Of a stretch of DNA of 64,000 nucleotides, positions 62,624-64,000 are shown in pieces. The stretch comes from Clostridiaceae bacterium (GTDB lineage: Bacteria > Bacillota > Clostridia > Lachnospirales > Lachnospiraceae), in NCBI GenBank assembly GCA_902363735.1, contig CABJBA010000009.1, positions 62,001 through 126,000 of the forward strand. Direction: 5' to 3'. The notes under the pieces were generated by a model. That model saw only the letters and a program-made list of their open reading frames with translations. It had not been told where the DNA came from and ran no database searches. The position numbers were made by a program, and so were the translations under genes. Within the stretch, counting starts at the first letter, position 1; the number at the start of each line of letters is the position of its first letter.

Positions 62624-64000
62624 ATGAAAAAAACAGGAAAGAGACTTTTGGCACTGGGGCTGGGGCTTATGCTGGCAGCCGGTTTAATCACAGGCTGTAC
62701 TTCGTCAGGCGGAGGCAGCACCACACAGGCAGCACCGGGTGGAAGTTCTGCAGCTGCCGGCGAAACCAAGGCCGGAGAAGCAGCAGAAGAACTGAAAGCA
62801 GAAGAAGGCGCTGAGATCGAAATTACATATTGGGAAGGCTCCCAATCGGATAAGGCTGCCTGGGACTGGGCTATAGAAAATCTGAAAAAAGATCACCCTG
62901 AGATTACCATTAAGCCTCAGGTTTATCCTTCCAACACATACCGGGACCAGATTGATACCAGGATTGCCGGAAATGACTGGCCTGATGTTATACGGTACAC
63001 CTATCAGAGAATGGGAAAATTCAAGGAGACAGACACCATGTTAGATCTCACTCCTTATATATCTGAAGAAAATTTAAATGACCTGATTCCTGCATTTAAA
63101 GAAGCCTGTACCTATAACGGGAAACTGATTGCTATGCCTCACCACACAGATGTAATTGCCTTATTTTATAATAAGAAGATGCTGGAAAACTCCGGAATTG
63201 AAGTTCCCAAATCTATAGATAAGGCCTGGAGCTGGGAAGAACTTACCGAAGCAGCACGTAAGCTGAAACAGGATAACAACCTGGATTATGCCATGGGTGG
63301 AATCTGGGAAAACTCTTCCGGTTACCGCTATCTGCCATTTATTTATATGAACGGCGGAGCCTTAATGAACGAAGATCAGACGGAAATCACCATGAATACA
63401 CCTCAGGTACTGGAAGCTCTCAAGCTGTATGAATCCTGGAGAAAAGAAGACTTAATCAATAATGTGGGATTTACGGCGACCCCTGCTGCAAATATGATGT
63501 TTGTAGCAAATCAGCTGGCCTTTGATTTTGCAGGCAGCTGGCACTGCTCTTACATGGAAGAAAATATGCCGGGAGGCTGGGGGGTAACTTATATGCCCCA
63601 AAGGAATGGTAAGACCGGTTCAGACATGGGTGGAAATGGTATGTTTGCCTACAAAGAAACAAAATACCCGAAAGCAGCAGCTATTGTTGTGGAATATCTC
63701 ACAGCTGCGGAACAGATGAAAGGCTTTTGTGAGGCAGGAAACTTTATCCCTGTAAGACAGAGCCTGATGAATGAAGGGATTAAATTTACAGCATTCCAGG
63801 AGGAAATGAAGCTGTTTATGGAAATAGCAGGAACCATTGATAAAAAAATGGCCTCTGATGAAACTTCTGTTCCTTTCCTGAATCTGAATGAAAGCTTTAA
63901 CGAGGCCATGGATCCTATGGTTGTAGATGGTTCCCGTACGGCAGAGGAGGTTGCCGCACAGCTTCAGGAGAAAATGAATGAAATATTACAGGAATATAAG
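62624..64000 (+). CDS. Sugar-binding lipoprotein of the ABC transporter, open at window edge
   Basis: At least 459 residues; no stop occurs before base 64000, so the C-terminus may lie just outside. Seen: signal peptide ending LITGCTSS (lipobox), a low-complexity Gly/Ala/Glu linker to about residue 60, then EIEITYWEGSQSDKAAWDWA, IRYTYQRMGK, YNGKLIAMPHHTDVIALFYNKKML and GGNGMFAYK, all typical of extracellular solute-binding family 1. AGGAGGA precedes the ATG. The sugar is unknown. Confidence 0.9.
   Translation, partial: MKKTGKRLLALGLGLMLAAGLITGCTSSGGGSTTQAAPGGSSAAAGETKAGEAAEELKAEEGAEIEITYWEGSQSDKAAWDWAIENLKKDHPEITIKPQVYPSNTYRDQIDTRIAGNDWPDVIRYTYQRMGKFKETDTMLDLTPYISEENLNDLIPAFKEACTYNGKLIAMPHHTDVIALFYNKKMLENSGIEVPKSIDKAWSWEELTEAARKLKQDNNLDYAMGGIWENSSGYRYLPFIYMNGGALMNEDQTEITMNTPQVLEALKLYESWRKEDLINNVGFTATPAANMMFVANQLAFDFAGSWHCSYMEENMPGGWGVTYMPQRNGKTGSDMGGNGMFAYKETKYPKAAAIVVEYLTAAEQMKGFCEAGNFIPVRQSLMNEGIKFTAFQEEMKLFMEIAGTIDKKMASDETSVPFLNLNESFNEAMDPMVVDGSRTAEEVAAQLQEKMNEILQEYK

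Overview
The window looks like chromosomal DNA of an anaerobic, Gram-positive, low-to-mid GC Firmicute, most likely a Lachnospiraceae-type clostridium. This is inference from gene content and signals, not from a marker gene. The signals are near-universal AGGAGG-type ribosome binding sites, sigma-A promoters, lipoprotein transporters, class B sortase, MecA and GdpP-RplI-DnaB. The anaerobic genes are pyruvate formate-lyase with its activase, a clostridial 2[4Fe-4S] ferredoxin and the hydrogenase maturase HydE. There are no phage, insertion-sequence, CRISPR, tRNA or rRNA features. The window cuts the first gene (pxpA) and the last gene (a sugar-binding lipoprotein).

Layout. 1-9983 (minus): one tightly packed operon running from a branched-chain-type ABC transporter (livJHMGF) through a cytidylate-kinase-like protein, a D-amino-acid transaminase and a DUF4392 D-glutamate cyclase homologue to 5-oxoprolinase PxpBCA. 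It is preceded by a clear promoter and a leader with an attenuator-like terminator. 10102-14872 (minus): telA/xpaC, glmM and sortase B. 15019-18831: a BTAD regulator with a degenerate GGDEF-like tail coupled to methylglyoxal synthase, an HD hydrolase, a small Cys-rich protein and a membrane-anchored protein. 18865-29019: alpha-glucan uptake and processing (sugar ABC transporter, malQ, autogenous LacI regulator with tandem operators), a SIMPL lipoprotein, MscS and glgB. 29219-34423: signal peptidase I, an isolated flagellin, rpiB, aroC and a lactonase.

34614-39473: XRE-cupin regulator with the polyamine transporter potABCD and a DUF1622 protein. 39483-45247 (minus): two adjacent DNA adenine methylases, a membrane diguanylate cyclase, hydE, a VOC protein and a MobA/MocA-like plus ModE-like fusion. 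45640-49654: mecA, an HSL-type hydrolase lacking the canonical nucleophile, and a divergent AraC/melA alpha-galactosidase pair. 49709-54728: DUF1858, a three-part split pyruvate formate-lyase operon (core, small paralogue, autonomous glycyl-radical domain, activase), ferredoxin and a class I glutamine-amidotransferase-like hydrolase. 54829-59680 (minus): MerR regulator, dnaB, rplI, gdpP. 59716-64000: AraC regulator divergent from a second sugar ABC transporter.

The two most interesting systems are the predicted D-amino acid/D-glutamate/5-oxoproline operon, where transporter, transaminase, cyclase and oxoprolinase form a plausible linear pathway, and the split pyruvate formate-lyase, whose radical-bearing glycine sits on a separate 81-residue protein. 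An intervening 80-residue relative of that protein has lost the radical motif.
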